Assembly: GCA_016124425.1 (NCBI GenBank) | Contig: WGNT01000012.1 | Coordinates: 1-47,304, forward strand | DNA length: 47,304 nt | Reading direction: 5' to 3' | Source of the DNA: Cytophagales bacterium | GTDB lineage: Bacteria; Bacteroidota; Bacteroidia; Cytophagales; Cyclobacteriaceae | Part shown: positions 34,968 through 43,454 of the stretch, piece after piece | Numbering within the stretch: the stretch's first letter is position 1 | How the letters are laid out: every line of letters starts with the position of its first letter | Position numbers and translations under genes: made by a program | The notes under the pieces: model-generated | Databases searched by the model: none | What the model saw: the letters and a program-made list of their open reading frames with translations, nothing else | What the model was told of the DNA's origin: nothing

Positions 34968-35615
34968 TCAATGGACATATCCATGGAAGAAATACCATCC
35001 AAGACCAATGACGAACAAAGCGTTTCCATAAAGGCCGTGTTCTATTGTGACAAGAGCCAGAGATTTTGTTTTCAAATATGTGTGCGCGAAAATAAGGCCG
35101 CCGAAGAAGCTAAATATCGGCGCGATTGGGTTAATATACAAAACATGGGCGTATGCAAAAACAATAGCACTGGCCAGAACGATAGCCTTGTCTGATTGAA
35201 AGAAAACCCTGTAACGCGCAAAGAAAAACGTACAGAAAATAAACTCTTGCGGCAAAGCTGATGCGATCGGATAACCAATCATAATTGACGGAATTATCTC
35301 CGGCCTATTCTTAACAAGATAAAAAAGTCTCTCTGGATCAAAGAAATACGTAAAAATGATGATAAAAATGCTGCATATGATCCAGCGAATAAAAACGAGG
35401 CTTAGATTTTTAAAATTCAACGCATCCAGACGCCACAACTCGGATTGTGAAATTTTTTCTGTTCGGCGAAAAATAATCCAGCCATAGATGCAGATGCTCC
35501 ATAAGAATAGAAACATAATGGCCGCAAGTTTGGTTATGATTATAAAAGTCGGTATCACAATACATAGTATTAGAAATTCAATCAGGATGTATTTTCTGTT
35601 TGTAATGACCGACAA
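34968..35615 (-). CDS. CPBP-like intramembrane protease homologue
   Basis: A 215-residue protein with about six membrane helices. The CPBP (Abi/Rce1-like) motifs are recognisable but altered: LPQEFIFCTFFFAR in place of EExxFRG (first Glu is Gln, Arg displaced), FAYAHVL (the FxxxH motif) and EHGLYGN (HxxxN). One Glu and both His remain, so activity is possible. Members process prenylated or membrane peptides or serve as immunity proteins. The only start that includes the first helix is a TTG at 35615 with a weak binding site, so the N-terminus is uncertain. Confidence 0.65.
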   Translation of the reverse strand: MSVITNRKYILIEFLILCIVIPTFIIITKLAAIMFLFLWSICIYGWIIFRRTEKISQSELWRLDALNFKNLSLVFIRWIICSIFIIIFTYFFDPERLFYLVKNRPEIIPSIMIGYPIASALPQEFIFCTFFFARYRVFFQSDKAIVLASAIVFAYAHVLYINPIAPIFSFFGGLIFAHTYLKTKSLALVTIEHGLYGNALFVIGLGWYFFHGYVH

Positions 35616-35801
35616 AATTTTAGCTTTCTTATAGTGTGCATACGATAATAATTAACTTTAACTTAAAATTCGATTCTTCGGCAAGCACAATTAACCATTT
35701 TATAACTTATAGTTATGTATCTTTGTTAAGTTGTATTCTTTTGCAAAAATTTCAAAAATAAACTAGAATTACGTAAGGAAGTGTGACTTCAGAGTAAAAA
35801 A

Positions 35802-37478
35802 ATGGGTAGCGATATTGCCTTAGGCAGCGCGTCAGCGAACAACCTGCTGAGCATAAAAAATACGCAGTCTCTTGTTGACAAGACGTCGCTTCGTCTTGCG
35901 ACTGGCCTTGAGGTTAATAGTGCCCTTGATAATCCCTCCAGCTTTTTCGGATCGCGTACTTTACAGAGCCGCGCAGGTGATTTACAGCGCCTTTTGGATG
36001 GTATTGCGGTTGCCATTCGATCTGTACAACAAGCAACAATCGGCGTTGACGCTTTATCACAACTAACACAACAGGCGCACACGATCGCTCAAAGCGCTTC
36101 CGATACGATATCTTCTGCAGAAAGGGTTTCCGCTGTTGAGGGGAATGTAGACCTCAGTGATGTCGCGGATATTACGGATCTTAGTGGGGTTAATGTGGGG
36201 GATCAGATTTTTTTCAGCACGAACTCCTTGACGACTGTAAACATTACGCCGCCAGCCCTTTCAATTACTATTGCCGCAGGAACCAGCGGTAACGAGCTCG
36301 TGAAGCAAATAAACGACTTAAACACGGGTTTACCTTTCAACTTCTTGAATGCTTCGCTTACAGAAGAAGGGTTTTTGCGGATTGAGACCGGAACCGAAGA
36401 CTTTCCCGTTGGTTTTACTTTTGTATCAAGCACACCCAACGACGCCAACAACCTCGACCTTGCCCGTGCCCTTGGCTTTTCTGAGCAAGCCCAATTAAGA
36501 GCAACCGGTTTCGGTACAAATGAAGTACAATTTACTTTAAGCACATCAAACACGCTAAGATCCTTTCAGTTGTTCGAGGCCGCAACAAACGAGGCCGCCA
36601 CCAAAAGCAGTGTGCTGAGCCAGTTAGAGGGTCCAGCTGACGGCCTTATCTTTTTCTCTCTTGATTCTACGAATGATATTTTTGAAATAGGCATTAATAA
36701 TGAAAATACAGTGTCAATCGCTATGACTTCTAACTTAACCGTGGGTGGCTTTATCGAGCAAATCAACGGAAGTTCTCTTGGTGGACTAATAGAGGCCGAT
36801 TTTGATGAAGAAACGTCTCAGATCACAATTGAAGCCGTCGATTTTTCAGTTGAAAGTATTCAAACTTCTTTTACGAGCGATGGTCTGGCAGCTGTTTTCT
36901 TTGGGTTTAACATCAGCCCATCAATTTATTTCACTGGCTCTGATGAAGATTCAGTGTTTATTGGAACATTTGACGATGAAACCCTAGATTCAATTCGCTC
37001 TCTTGAAACTGACTTCAACAATGTTTTGGAAGCTATCACTGAGATCACACAAGATACCAGCTTTAAGGGTGTTAATTTACTCGCAGGAGATAGTCTTAAT
37101 GTATTCTTTAACGAAGATTTGAGCAATAGGCTAAGCATAGAAGGCACAAACTTCGGCGCAACAAATCTCGGCCTCGAAGAGGCAAGCTTCCGAACTGTTG
37201 AGGACATTGAACAGGCTTTAGCAAGAGCCGAGGAAGCTCTGCAACAGGTGAGACAATTCGGCATACGTCTGGCCAACAACTTCTCAATTGTTGAAACACG
37301 CGAGACATTTACGAATAGCACAATCAACACACTTCTCGCCGGTGCGGATGATCTTGTGCAGGCAGATCTCAACGAAGAAGGTGCAATCCTGCTTGCCTTG
37401 CAGACTCGTCAGGAGCTTGCTACCACGGCGCTTAGCTTGGCATCACAACAACAAGAAAATATCTTCACACTGTTCTAG
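35802..37478 (+). CDS. Flagellin-family protein (long variable middle)
   Basis: A 558-residue flagellin homologue. The conserved N-terminal D0/D1 helices read [20 protein letters not shown], then [15 protein letters not shown] and [15 protein letters not shown]. The C-terminal D1/D0 part has [30 protein letters not shown], and a final [17 protein letters not shown] with ENIFTLF. The middle (about 130-430) is a beta-rich insertion larger than in typical 270-residue flagellins. It is paralogous to the flagellin at 39641-41206. No export signal peptide is present, as expected for type III flagellar export. It may be a minor filament subunit. Confidence 0.85.
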   Translation: MGSDIALGSASANNLLSIKNTQSLVDKTSLRLATGLEVNSALDNPSSFFGSRTLQSRAGDLQRLLDGIAVAIRSVQQATIGVDALSQLTQQAHTIAQSASDTISSAERVSAVEGNVDLSDVADITDLSGVNVGDQIFFSTNSLTTVNITPPALSITIAAGTSGNELVKQINDLNTGLPFNFLNASLTEEGFLRIETGTEDFPVGFTFVSSTPNDANNLDLARALGFSEQAQLRATGFGTNEVQFTLSTSNTLRSFQLFEAATNEAATKSSVLSQLEGPADGLIFFSLDSTNDIFEIGINNENTVSIAMTSNLTVGGFIEQINGSSLGGLIEADFDEETSQITIEAVDFSVESIQTSFTSDGLAAVFFGFNISPSIYFTGSDEDSVFIGTFDDETLDSIRSLETDFNNVLEAITEITQDTSFKGVNLLAGDSLNVFFNEDLSNRLSIEGTNFGATNLGLEEASFRTVEDIEQALARAEEALQQVRQFGIRLANNFSIVETRETFTNSTINTLLAGADDLVQADLNEEGAILLALQTRQELATTALSLASQQQENIFTLF

Positions 37479-37618
37479 CCAGACTTGTCTTTTTCCCGAC
37501 GACATCGTTCCGAGCAATATTTAACATTGTCCCAATCGCGCTCCCATTTTTTACGCCAACTAAACGGGCGTTTACACACAGGACAAATTTTTTGCGGTAG
37601 GTCAGACTTTTTCACCAT
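37475..37618 (-). CDS. DUF2256 small zinc-ribbon-like protein
   Basis: A 47-residue protein beginning [19 protein letters not shown], then [19 protein letters not shown] with a basic tail. Two cysteine pairs (CPVC and CSERC) suggest zinc binding, and the WRKKWxRDWDxVxYCSxRC pattern is the DUF2256 family, which is often encoded next to cryptochrome/photolyase genes. Here the ATG lies 17 bases inside the end of the photolyase gene on the same strand, so translation is probably coupled. Its stop codon also overlaps the stop of the convergent flagellin gene. Function unknown; association with the photolyase is the best clue. Confidence 0.85.
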   Translation of the reverse strand: MVKKSDLPQKICPVCKRPFSWRKKWERDWDNVKYCSERCRREKDKSG

Positions 37619-39137
37619 TTTCAAGAGCCCTGAAGAACCGTTCTGCATCCTCCTTGATTGCTTCGACTTTTTCTTTATCCATTTTGTGCAATGTGGAGTA
37701 AATCATACCTAGGCGGTGGTTATTTTTTAATTTGTCATGATTTCGGATCAAGAAGTCCCAATAGAGATAATTGAACGGACAGGCCTCCGGCCCGTTTTTC
37801 TTCGATACTTTATACCTGCAAGACTTGCAGTAATCGGACATCTTATTAATGTAAGAACCGCTGGACGCATAGGGTTTTGAACCCAGAACGCCGCCATCTG
37901 CAAATAAAATCATACCCGTTACGTTCGGCAATTCGACCCATTGATAGGCATCAGCGTAAACAATCATATACCACTCATTCACCTCTTCCGGACTCAGCCC
38001 TGTAATAAGAGCAAAGTTTCCGATGACCATCAAACGCTGAATATGGTGCGCGTACGCATTTTCTTTTGTTTCTGTGATGCATTGGCGCAAGCAGTTCATT
38101 TGCGTGTGTGCGTCCCAGAAAAACCAAGGAAGCTCCCTATCCGCGCCAAAGAAATTTTCCGTTTCATACTCCGGCATCTTCAGCCAGTAGATGCCGCGGA
38201 TATATTCTCGCCAGCCTAAAATCTGCCGAATAAACCCTTCGACAGCATTTAAAGGCGCGGCGTTTTGTTTGTAAGCAGCCTCCGCTTTTTCGATACATTC
38301 CATCGCGTTTAGAAGACCGATATTGATATAGAGGCTCAAATGGCTGTGATACATCCACGGCTCACCCTGCACCATCGCGTCCTGATAATCTCCAAAAAAA
38401 CAAAGTCTTTCGTCGATAAACTTATCTAGTGCATAAAGTGCTTGATCTCGCGTTACGGCAAAAAAGAATGGCTCCAGATCACCAAAATGATCGTAGAATT
38501 TATCGGCCACAAGATCGAGAACCTCGCGCGTTATGTCATCAACTTGCCCCTTATATGTGTCGGGAACATTCAGCCTTTCTTTCAGAGGTTTGCGATTTTC
38601 ACTATCGTAATTCCAATTCCCCCCTTGCGGACTATCACCATCCATCAAAATATTATACTTCTTCCGCATCTCGCGATAAAAATACTCCATGCGCAGTTCT
38701 TTACGACCTTGCGCCCATTTTGCAAACTCCTCTTTCGTTGCAAGGAAACGGTCATCCGGCCTCATGTCGACAGGTATATCAAGATCCTTTTGCAAGCCTT
38801 CAACTTCTTTTAACACACGATATTCCGAAGGTTCAGTCAGTATAACGCTCTCAGGTTTATACTTTTCTAAAGCACGCTTTAATTCCCCGGAAAACGAATT
38901 CGTATTGCCGTTATCGTCAAGCTTTATATATTCAACCTGAAAGCCCTTTTGTTTGAGCTCTTCAGCAAAGTGCCGCATAGCAGAGAACACAAACGCAATC
39001 TTTTTCTTATGATGTTTGACGTAAGTGGCTTCTTCGTTTACCTCACACATAAAAATCAAATCGTGCTCTGCATCACAGCCTTTAAGACTTGAAAGCGTAT
39101 GAGATAATTGGTCGCCAAGAATAAAAACAAGTTTCAT
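37602..39137 (-). CDS. phrB: Iron-sulfur (6-4) photolyase / CryB-PhrB-type cryptochrome
   Basis: A 511-residue member of the Fe-S bacterial cryptochrome/photolyase group. It begins [12 protein letters not shown], the family start, and has the 4Fe-4S ligands: a first Cys in MNCLRQC and then C-x2-C-x12-C in YCKSCRYK...EACPFN, the same spacing as in Agrobacterium PhrB. It binds FAD and probably a lumazine antenna, and repairs (6-4) photoproducts in light, or senses light. The helical FAD domain motifs [12 protein letters not shown] and [14 protein letters not shown]-like ([16 protein letters not shown]) are present. A DUF2256 gene overlaps its end. Family certain; repair versus signalling role not decided. 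Confidence 0.92.
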   Translation of the reverse strand: MKLVFILGDQLSHTLSSLKGCDAEHDLIFMCEVNEEATYVKHHKKKIAFVFSAMRHFAEELKQKGFQVEYIKLDDNGNTNSFSGELKRALEKYKPESVILTEPSEYRVLKEVEGLQKDLDIPVDMRPDDRFLATKEEFAKWAQGRKELRMEYFYREMRKKYNILMDGDSPQGGNWNYDSENRKPLKERLNVPDTYKGQVDDITREVLDLVADKFYDHFGDLEPFFFAVTRDQALYALDKFIDERLCFFGDYQDAMVQGEPWMYHSHLSLYINIGLLNAMECIEKAEAAYKQNAAPLNAVEGFIRQILGWREYIRGIYWLKMPEYETENFFGADRELPWFFWDAHTQMNCLRQCITETKENAYAHHIQRLMVIGNFALITGLSPEEVNEWYMIVYADAYQWVELPNVTGMILFADGGVLGSKPYASSGSYINKMSDYCKSCRYKVSKKNGPEACPFNYLYWDFLIRNHDKLKNNHRLGMIYSTLHKMDKEKVEAIKEDAERFFRALENGEKV

Positions 39138-39257
39138 AAAAAAATATTACTACAGGCATTCTTTAATAAAAGCGTGTGGTGAATGAAATTTTTTTAAGAT
39201 TGCTGAACATATTCTTGCAAAATGTAATAATATTCATAATGAAAAGGCTTTAATAAT

Positions 39258-39638
39258 ATGGATAATGATTTAAGTATATTTATAGCAGTAGATAGTGAAA
39301 AAGACTTTGTGCTGATTCAGAATGTACTTAAGCAAAAGCTACCGAGCTTTAAAATTACAAGAACAACTTCTGTTTTACAGACAGCAAGGGCTTTGAAAGA
39401 AAACAAGCCTGACATTCTTCTCCTTGATCTAAATCTTTATGATTCTATTGGGCCGAGAACTGTTGCAGATATCAGAGCAGTTGATCCAAACACCCCTATT
39501 ATTGCGCTAACGGGTATTGCCACCAGCCTGACAGTTAGTGAATGCGAAAAAGCAGGCGCAAATTACATTTTCACAAAATCAGACGTTTATAAGGACGGCT
39601 TTGTTGATATTTTATTACGCGTCTTAAAAACCGAATAA
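39258..39638 (+). CDS. Single-domain response regulator, divergent receiver
   Basis: A 126-residue receiver domain. Phospho-Asp in ILLLDLNLYDS, Thr in IIALTGI and Lys in YIFTKSD are kept, but the N-terminal acidic pair is weak (IAVDSEKD). It stands alone without kinase or output domain, between the photolyase and the LamG-flagellin gene, ending 2 bases from the latter's stop. A role in motility or light signalling is possible but only contextual. Confidence 0.8.
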   Translation: MDNDLSIFIAVDSEKDFVLIQNVLKQKLPSFKITRTTSVLQTARALKENKPDILLLDLNLYDSIGPRTVADIRAVDPNTPIIALTGIATSLTVSECEKAGANYIFTKSDVYKDGFVDILLRVLKTE

Positions 39639-39640
39639 GA

Positions 39641-41206
39641 CTAGGTAAACAAGTCAACAACGCTGGGCCCTTGTGAAAGCAGTGACAAACTGTTTACGGA
39701 CAATTGTTGTCTGGCTTGTGTGGCAAGCAAGTTTGCGCCTTCTTCATTAACATCAGCAATTGTCAAATCAAGCGCACCGGCTCGCAAAATGTTGATTGTC
39801 CCTATTGTGAAATCATCGCGCACAGTCAAAATCGAGAAATCCTGCGCCAGGGTTCTGCCATACTCCTGAACTTGTTTAATAGCGGCACGTACGGTTTCTA
39901 AAACAATCTCGATCCCTGCGACTGTATCAAAACCAGATCTCAAAATTCCTAGACCGTTCGAAGAGAAATCCACCCCCTCAGTCAACAAAAAGCTTGTTCC
40001 GTTCTCGTTAAACAGAGTTGTCAAATCATCAAGCTGCAATAGATTAATCCCGCGATAGCTAGCATCAATTGCAAGCTGCGTTATCTGATCAAGGACATTA
40101 TTGAAACGAACATTTTCTGTGTTTGTGAACATTATCGGCACATCGACAACCGCTCCAGCATGATTTGCAATGTCGGTGGCTGTCAGAACGTCATTATAGA
40201 TCGCGACATCGGAAATCCGACCGTCAAAATAAAACCCGTTCCCGCTTTGTGAGCCATCATGGAACCATGCACTTTCATTCATTGCGCCTATGCCAATATT
40301 ACCTGTATGGGACGGGAAAATATCTGTCACGGTTTCCCTGCCGATTTCAACACCGTTTACATAACCAATAAACTCACCAGCATTTGAGTCAAACGTAAAG
40401 GCGACATGGTACGTTTGACCCGCGACAATTGGCATAGATATATCAGCAGGCCCCCATGCCCCTTGGTCTCTTCCTGTGACATAAAGTTCACCATTGAAGA
40501 TATAAATAGTAAGGCTGTTAACGGCCGCTCCTTCTTCATAAAGAACCTGACGACCTGCGGTCGTATCAGCATTAAAGACAAGTTCAATCGTGCGCTCATC
40601 ATGGGGTGAGCTGTTGATCTGGGCGTTATCCGGAATATTAACAAATTGATTCAAACCGTTAAAGTCAACGCTGGTGCTTCCACCGTTATACAAAGTTGCC
40701 GCGTTCAATGCCGGGTTGTTTACGTACGTTCCGTTTACAGCCGAACCAATTGACCCAAGATTTATAGCGTTATTTCCTGACGTTTCATTAAGGCGCCAAT
40801 AAGCTACCGGGTTTTGCGCCAAAATTTGGGTATTTAACGGGTCTGAAGACATTGGGCTTGTCGTTGTTATAACCGTCTCTTCCACATCACCTGCTAATAG
40901 GCTTTCACGCTCTTCTACAGCAACGTTCTCAGCCAGACGTAACAATTGTTCTATCGCTTCAACACCGTTTACTCCCTCTTCTATTGTTCGGATACTCTGG
41001 GAAATGCCATCCAAAAGACGGTTCAGATCAGACGCGCGGTTATTCAAGGCACGCGCATCAAAGAAGTTTCTTGAATCATCCAGCGCTGAATTCACTCTCA
41101 GCCCCGTTGCCAAACGCTGCGTCGTGCGGTCGATAATCGTCTGCGTCCGTTGCAAGGACAACAGGTTGGACATCAAGGCTTTGCTCAAGGTGATATCACC
41201 AGTCAT
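39641..41206 (-). CDS. Flagellin with inserted LamG/concanavalin-like domain
   Basis: A 521-residue flagellin. Residues 1-107 form the N-terminal D0/D1 part (LSLQRTQTIIDRTTQ, RLATGLRVNSALDDS, LLDGISQSIRTIEEG) and residues 360-521 the C-terminal part (ITQLAIDASYRGINLL, GRTLAQDFSILTVRD, QARQQLSVNSLSLLSQ). Between them, residues about 129-352 (40151-40822) form a LamG_3-type jelly-roll: NPVAYWRLNETSG, VDFNGLNQFVNIPD, TIELVFNAD, TYHVAFTFD, GYVNGVEIG and GRISDVAIYNDVLTATDI. Such domains commonly bind glycans, so the filament surface may bind carbohydrate. A very strong AAAGGAGGTG site precedes the ATG. Paralogue of the flagellin at 35802. Confidence 0.88.
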   Translation of the reverse strand: MTGDITLSKALMSNLLSLQRTQTIIDRTTQRLATGLRVNSALDDSRNFFDARALNNRASDLNRLLDGISQSIRTIEEGVNGVEAIEQLLRLAENVAVEERESLLAGDVEETVITTTSPMSSDPLNTQILAQNPVAYWRLNETSGNNAINLGSIGSAVNGTYVNNPALNAATLYNGGSTSVDFNGLNQFVNIPDNAQINSSPHDERTIELVFNADTTAGRQVLYEEGAAVNSLTIYIFNGELYVTGRDQGAWGPADISMPIVAGQTYHVAFTFDSNAGEFIGYVNGVEIGRETVTDIFPSHTGNIGIGAMNESAWFHDGSQSGNGFYFDGRISDVAIYNDVLTATDIANHAGAVVDVPIMFTNTENVRFNNVLDQITQLAIDASYRGINLLQLDDLTTLFNENGTSFLLTEGVDFSSNGLGILRSGFDTVAGIEIVLETVRAAIKQVQEYGRTLAQDFSILTVRDDFTIGTINILRAGALDLTIADVNEEGANLLATQARQQLSVNSLSLLSQGPSVVDLFT

Positions 41207-41418
41207 GTGACACCTCCTTTCTCAGCAAAGACGCGGCAAATTTTTCCTAAAATTAGGGTGCAAACAAGGGTTTCCGGCAGGCAGTTTTTGCCGAATTGAC
41301 ATAAGAATAGCACTGTCACAACACGTCTTCCTGTCGTGCGCATGGTATCCTTCCTTGCTTTTCAGGCATTTCTGCCCTTTTAAAGGATTTGTACTTCTTA
41401 CAAATCTTATGGTTGGGA

Positions 41419-42357
41419 ATGGCAAACGATGTGCCAGATAAATCGAAAAGCGTGTTTTGCTTCAATGATCGGTATTTATCTGTTAAAAAGAACGAGATGT
41501 TTGATGTCTTGAAAGATGCATTTATATCCTGGATAAAAAGCCGTCCGATGACACACAGTGCTGCGGCAGCGTATTACGCGGTTTTTTCCTTACCCGGTTT
41601 GTTAATCATTGTTATATCAATCACAACCTTTTTTCTTGATGAAGAGTTGGTGCGCTCGCAAATCCAAACCTATATCGGTAATTTTATCGGTGAGAATGTC
41701 GCAGATAGCGTTTCAAACATCATAGATAACGCACGCTTGAAAAGCTCAGGGTTTTTCACGCTTCTTCTTGGAGGCGGGATTTTGCTTTTTGGGGCGACGG
41801 GACTTTTTAATCAATTGAAAAGCTCTTTCAATAGTGTGTGGAACGTTCAGACGAAGCCAGAAAAAACGATTTTGCACGCGCTTTTTAATCGGGCCGTTTC
41901 TCTTGGCGTTGCGATCATGGTCGGGTTTTTGTTGCTGATGTCTATGTATTTGTCGGCAGGTCTGAAAGTTTTTGGAGGCTGGTTGGTGAAGGAATTTCCT
42001 AACCTTGAATTTGCAAAAATTTTGGAAGTCGGCGTAACATTTTTTACTATATCCTTGCTGTTCACGATGATTTTTAAGATCTTGCCGGATATCTATATCA
42101 AGTTTAAATATGCGCTTGCTGGTGGTGTATTATCAGCACTTTTGTTTTTGCTTGGTGAGTTAGCTTTCGCAAAAGCTTTGGATACTTTCTTTCCGCAAAA
42201 TGTTTTCGGCGCGGCGGGGTCGATCGTTCTGATTATGATTTGGGTAACTTACGGATGCATGATCCTTCAATTTGGCGCTGAATTTATTCGCGCACTCATG
42301 AAACATTATGACCATGAGATCAAAATTTCACGTTTTGTGAAAAGCTATGAGCTTTAG
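41419..42357 (+). CDS. YihY/BrkB-family inner membrane protein
   Basis: A 312-residue protein with six membrane helices and family motifs SAAAAYYAVFSLPGLLIIV, GGILLFGATGLFNQLK, FNSVWNV, LPDIYIKFKYALAGG and the final YGCMILQFGAEF. YihY/BrkB proteins were once called ribonuclease BN; their function is not firmly known (proposed transporter or envelope protein). The ATG at 41419 has GGTTGGGA just upstream; an in-frame TTG ten codons earlier is less likely. Confidence 0.88.
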   Translation: MANDVPDKSKSVFCFNDRYLSVKKNEMFDVLKDAFISWIKSRPMTHSAAAAYYAVFSLPGLLIIVISITTFFLDEELVRSQIQTYIGNFIGENVADSVSNIIDNARLKSSGFFTLLLGGGILLFGATGLFNQLKSSFNSVWNVQTKPEKTILHALFNRAVSLGVAIMVGFLLLMSMYLSAGLKVFGGWLVKEFPNLEFAKILEVGVTFFTISLLFTMIFKILPDIYIKFKYALAGGVLSALLFLLGELAFAKALDTFFPQNVFGAAGSIVLIMIWVTYGCMILQFGAEFIRALMKHYDHEIKISRFVKSYEL

Positions 42358-42418
42358 ATCGCAGGTATCAAACTTTATGTACGGATGATGCTTCAAAAAT
42401 ATGAGATCAGCTTTATTT

Positions 42419-42703
42419 CTAACCAAAAGTCATAACATTGCCGACTTGCTGCAATCCTGCATCTGCTGCCATCTGTTGTGTGCCACCTCCTATGGCGCTT
42501 GCCAAGTACGAGCCAGCCTCTGTTGCTCCCGACCAATTAAAAAAGCTTTGTAGATAAGGGTCTACGGAGGCCATAAGAGCCATGCCTCCCGCGTTATTGT
42601 GGAAGAACGACAGGATGGGAAACTCCATCAGAAAACCGCCGGCGAGCATAAGCGCACCCCCTATAGCCACTTTTTTAAATATTTTTGACAAATTAATATC
42701 CAT
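42419..42703 (-). CDS. Small Gly/Ala-rich membrane protein, probable Fur target
   Basis: A 94-residue protein of unknown function: a basic N-terminus (MDINLSKIFKK), a hydrophobic segment (VAIGGALMLAGGFLMEFPIL) and a Gly/Ala/Met/Gln-rich remainder. AGAGG precedes the ATG at 42703. Just upstream on this strand are two Fur-like boxes shared with the divergent lipoprotein gene, so expression is probably repressed when iron is plentiful. It could be an iron-stress small membrane protein or a secreted hydrophobic peptide. Confidence 0.6.
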   Translation of the reverse strand: MDINLSKIFKKVAIGGALMLAGGFLMEFPILSFFHNNAGGMALMASVDPYLQSFFNWSGATEAGSYLASAIGGGTQQMAADAGLQQVGNVMTFG

Positions 42704-42726
42704 AACAGAAACCTCTAAAATAAGAT

Positions 42727-42741
42727 TGAGAATGATTCTCA
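42727..42741. promoter_or_regulatory. Fur box 1 (perfect 7-1-7 inverted repeat)
   Basis: TGAGAAT-G-ATTCTCA is a perfect 7-1-7 palindrome close to the Fur consensus TGATAAT-n-ATTATCA. It lies 24 bases before the small membrane protein start and about 70 before the divergent lipoprotein gene. Site type by resemblance; the regulator itself is not in the window. Confidence 0.75.
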
Positions 42742-42754
42742 TTGACATGATTAT

Positions 42755-42769
42755 TGCGAATCATTATCA
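42755..42769. promoter_or_regulatory. Fur box 2
   Basis: TGCGAAT-C-ATTATCA, a 7-1-7 repeat with five of seven pairs complementary and a right half identical to the Fur consensus. It lies 40 bases before the lipoprotein gene start. Two boxes in tandem suit a divergent iron-regulated promoter. Confidence 0.65.
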
Positions 42770-42809
42770 ATGTCAATAACAAAAAATAAAATCATCTTCA
42801 GAGGCAATC

Positions 42810-43430
42810 ATGACAAAAAAAAATACACTGAGACCGACATTTCTTGCTCTTACCCTTGTTGCTGCAGGGTGTTCAAATGATGAAAAGAACGCAGATTCTA
42901 AAGGCTATGAGACCATCGGCACATGGAGTATAAAAACAGCTGAGGACACTCCATCTCAACCTTTGGAAGAAAGATTAGAAACGCCTCCTGTTACGGAAAC
43001 ATCTGCGGTTATGTTAACACCTGCAGTTACGCAAGCCCCATCAATTCCTGTTGTACAAGAAAGGCCAAGAAGAATACCTCAAGCCGGGCCGGAGTTTACG
43101 CATCACTACACGGACGCCAGGGGGGTTAGAAAGGCTGTTAATATTGATGTTGATAGGTTGGTTGTTGCGGATAATCCAAATGGTGGAAAAGTACTCGGAT
43201 TGACGGTCGCCTTTGCACAACAATTTGATTCACCCGATCCGCAGGTCATGGCTCGATACAGTGAACGCGATCGAAACTTAATTTTAAACGGCGCAACCAA
43301 TATGAGCACGGATCCGAGTCAGGTTACCGTTATGATCGATCATGTTATCACTATGCATGGCGTTCCCAGAGATGCCATGAGAGATGCCTACAACGCCTGT
43401 AAGCCTTATTTTCCCGAATTAACGCGTTAA
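42810..43430 (+). CDS. Lipoprotein of unknown function, probable Fur target
   Basis: A 206-residue lipoprotein with lipobox LVAAGC (Cys near residue 21) followed by a Pro/Thr/Glu-rich flexible linker of about 65 residues and a compact C-terminal domain (FTHHYTDARGVRKAVNIDVD to KPYFPELTR). No family recognised. A linker of this kind usually lets the domain reach across the periplasm. It is the first gene after the Fur boxes and lies 24 bases before the large membrane protein, so the two probably form an iron-responsive operon. Confidence 0.65.
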   Translation: MTKKNTLRPTFLALTLVAAGCSNDEKNADSKGYETIGTWSIKTAEDTPSQPLEERLETPPVTETSAVMLTPAVTQAPSIPVVQERPRRIPQAGPEFTHHYTDARGVRKAVNIDVDRLVVADNPNGGKVLGLTVAFAQQFDSPDPQVMARYSERDRNLILNGATNMSTDPSQVTVMIDHVITMHGVPRDAMRDAYNACKPYFPELTR

Positions 43431-43454
43431 GAGATTATGGAGGCTGAGAACCAC

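Noticed and set aside
41207-41418. Sigma54 or sigma28 promoter before the LamG-flagellin
   Set aside because: The best GG...GC spacing found was 12 rather than 10 bases, and no TAAAG/GCCGATAA pair was clear, so no promoter is claimed.
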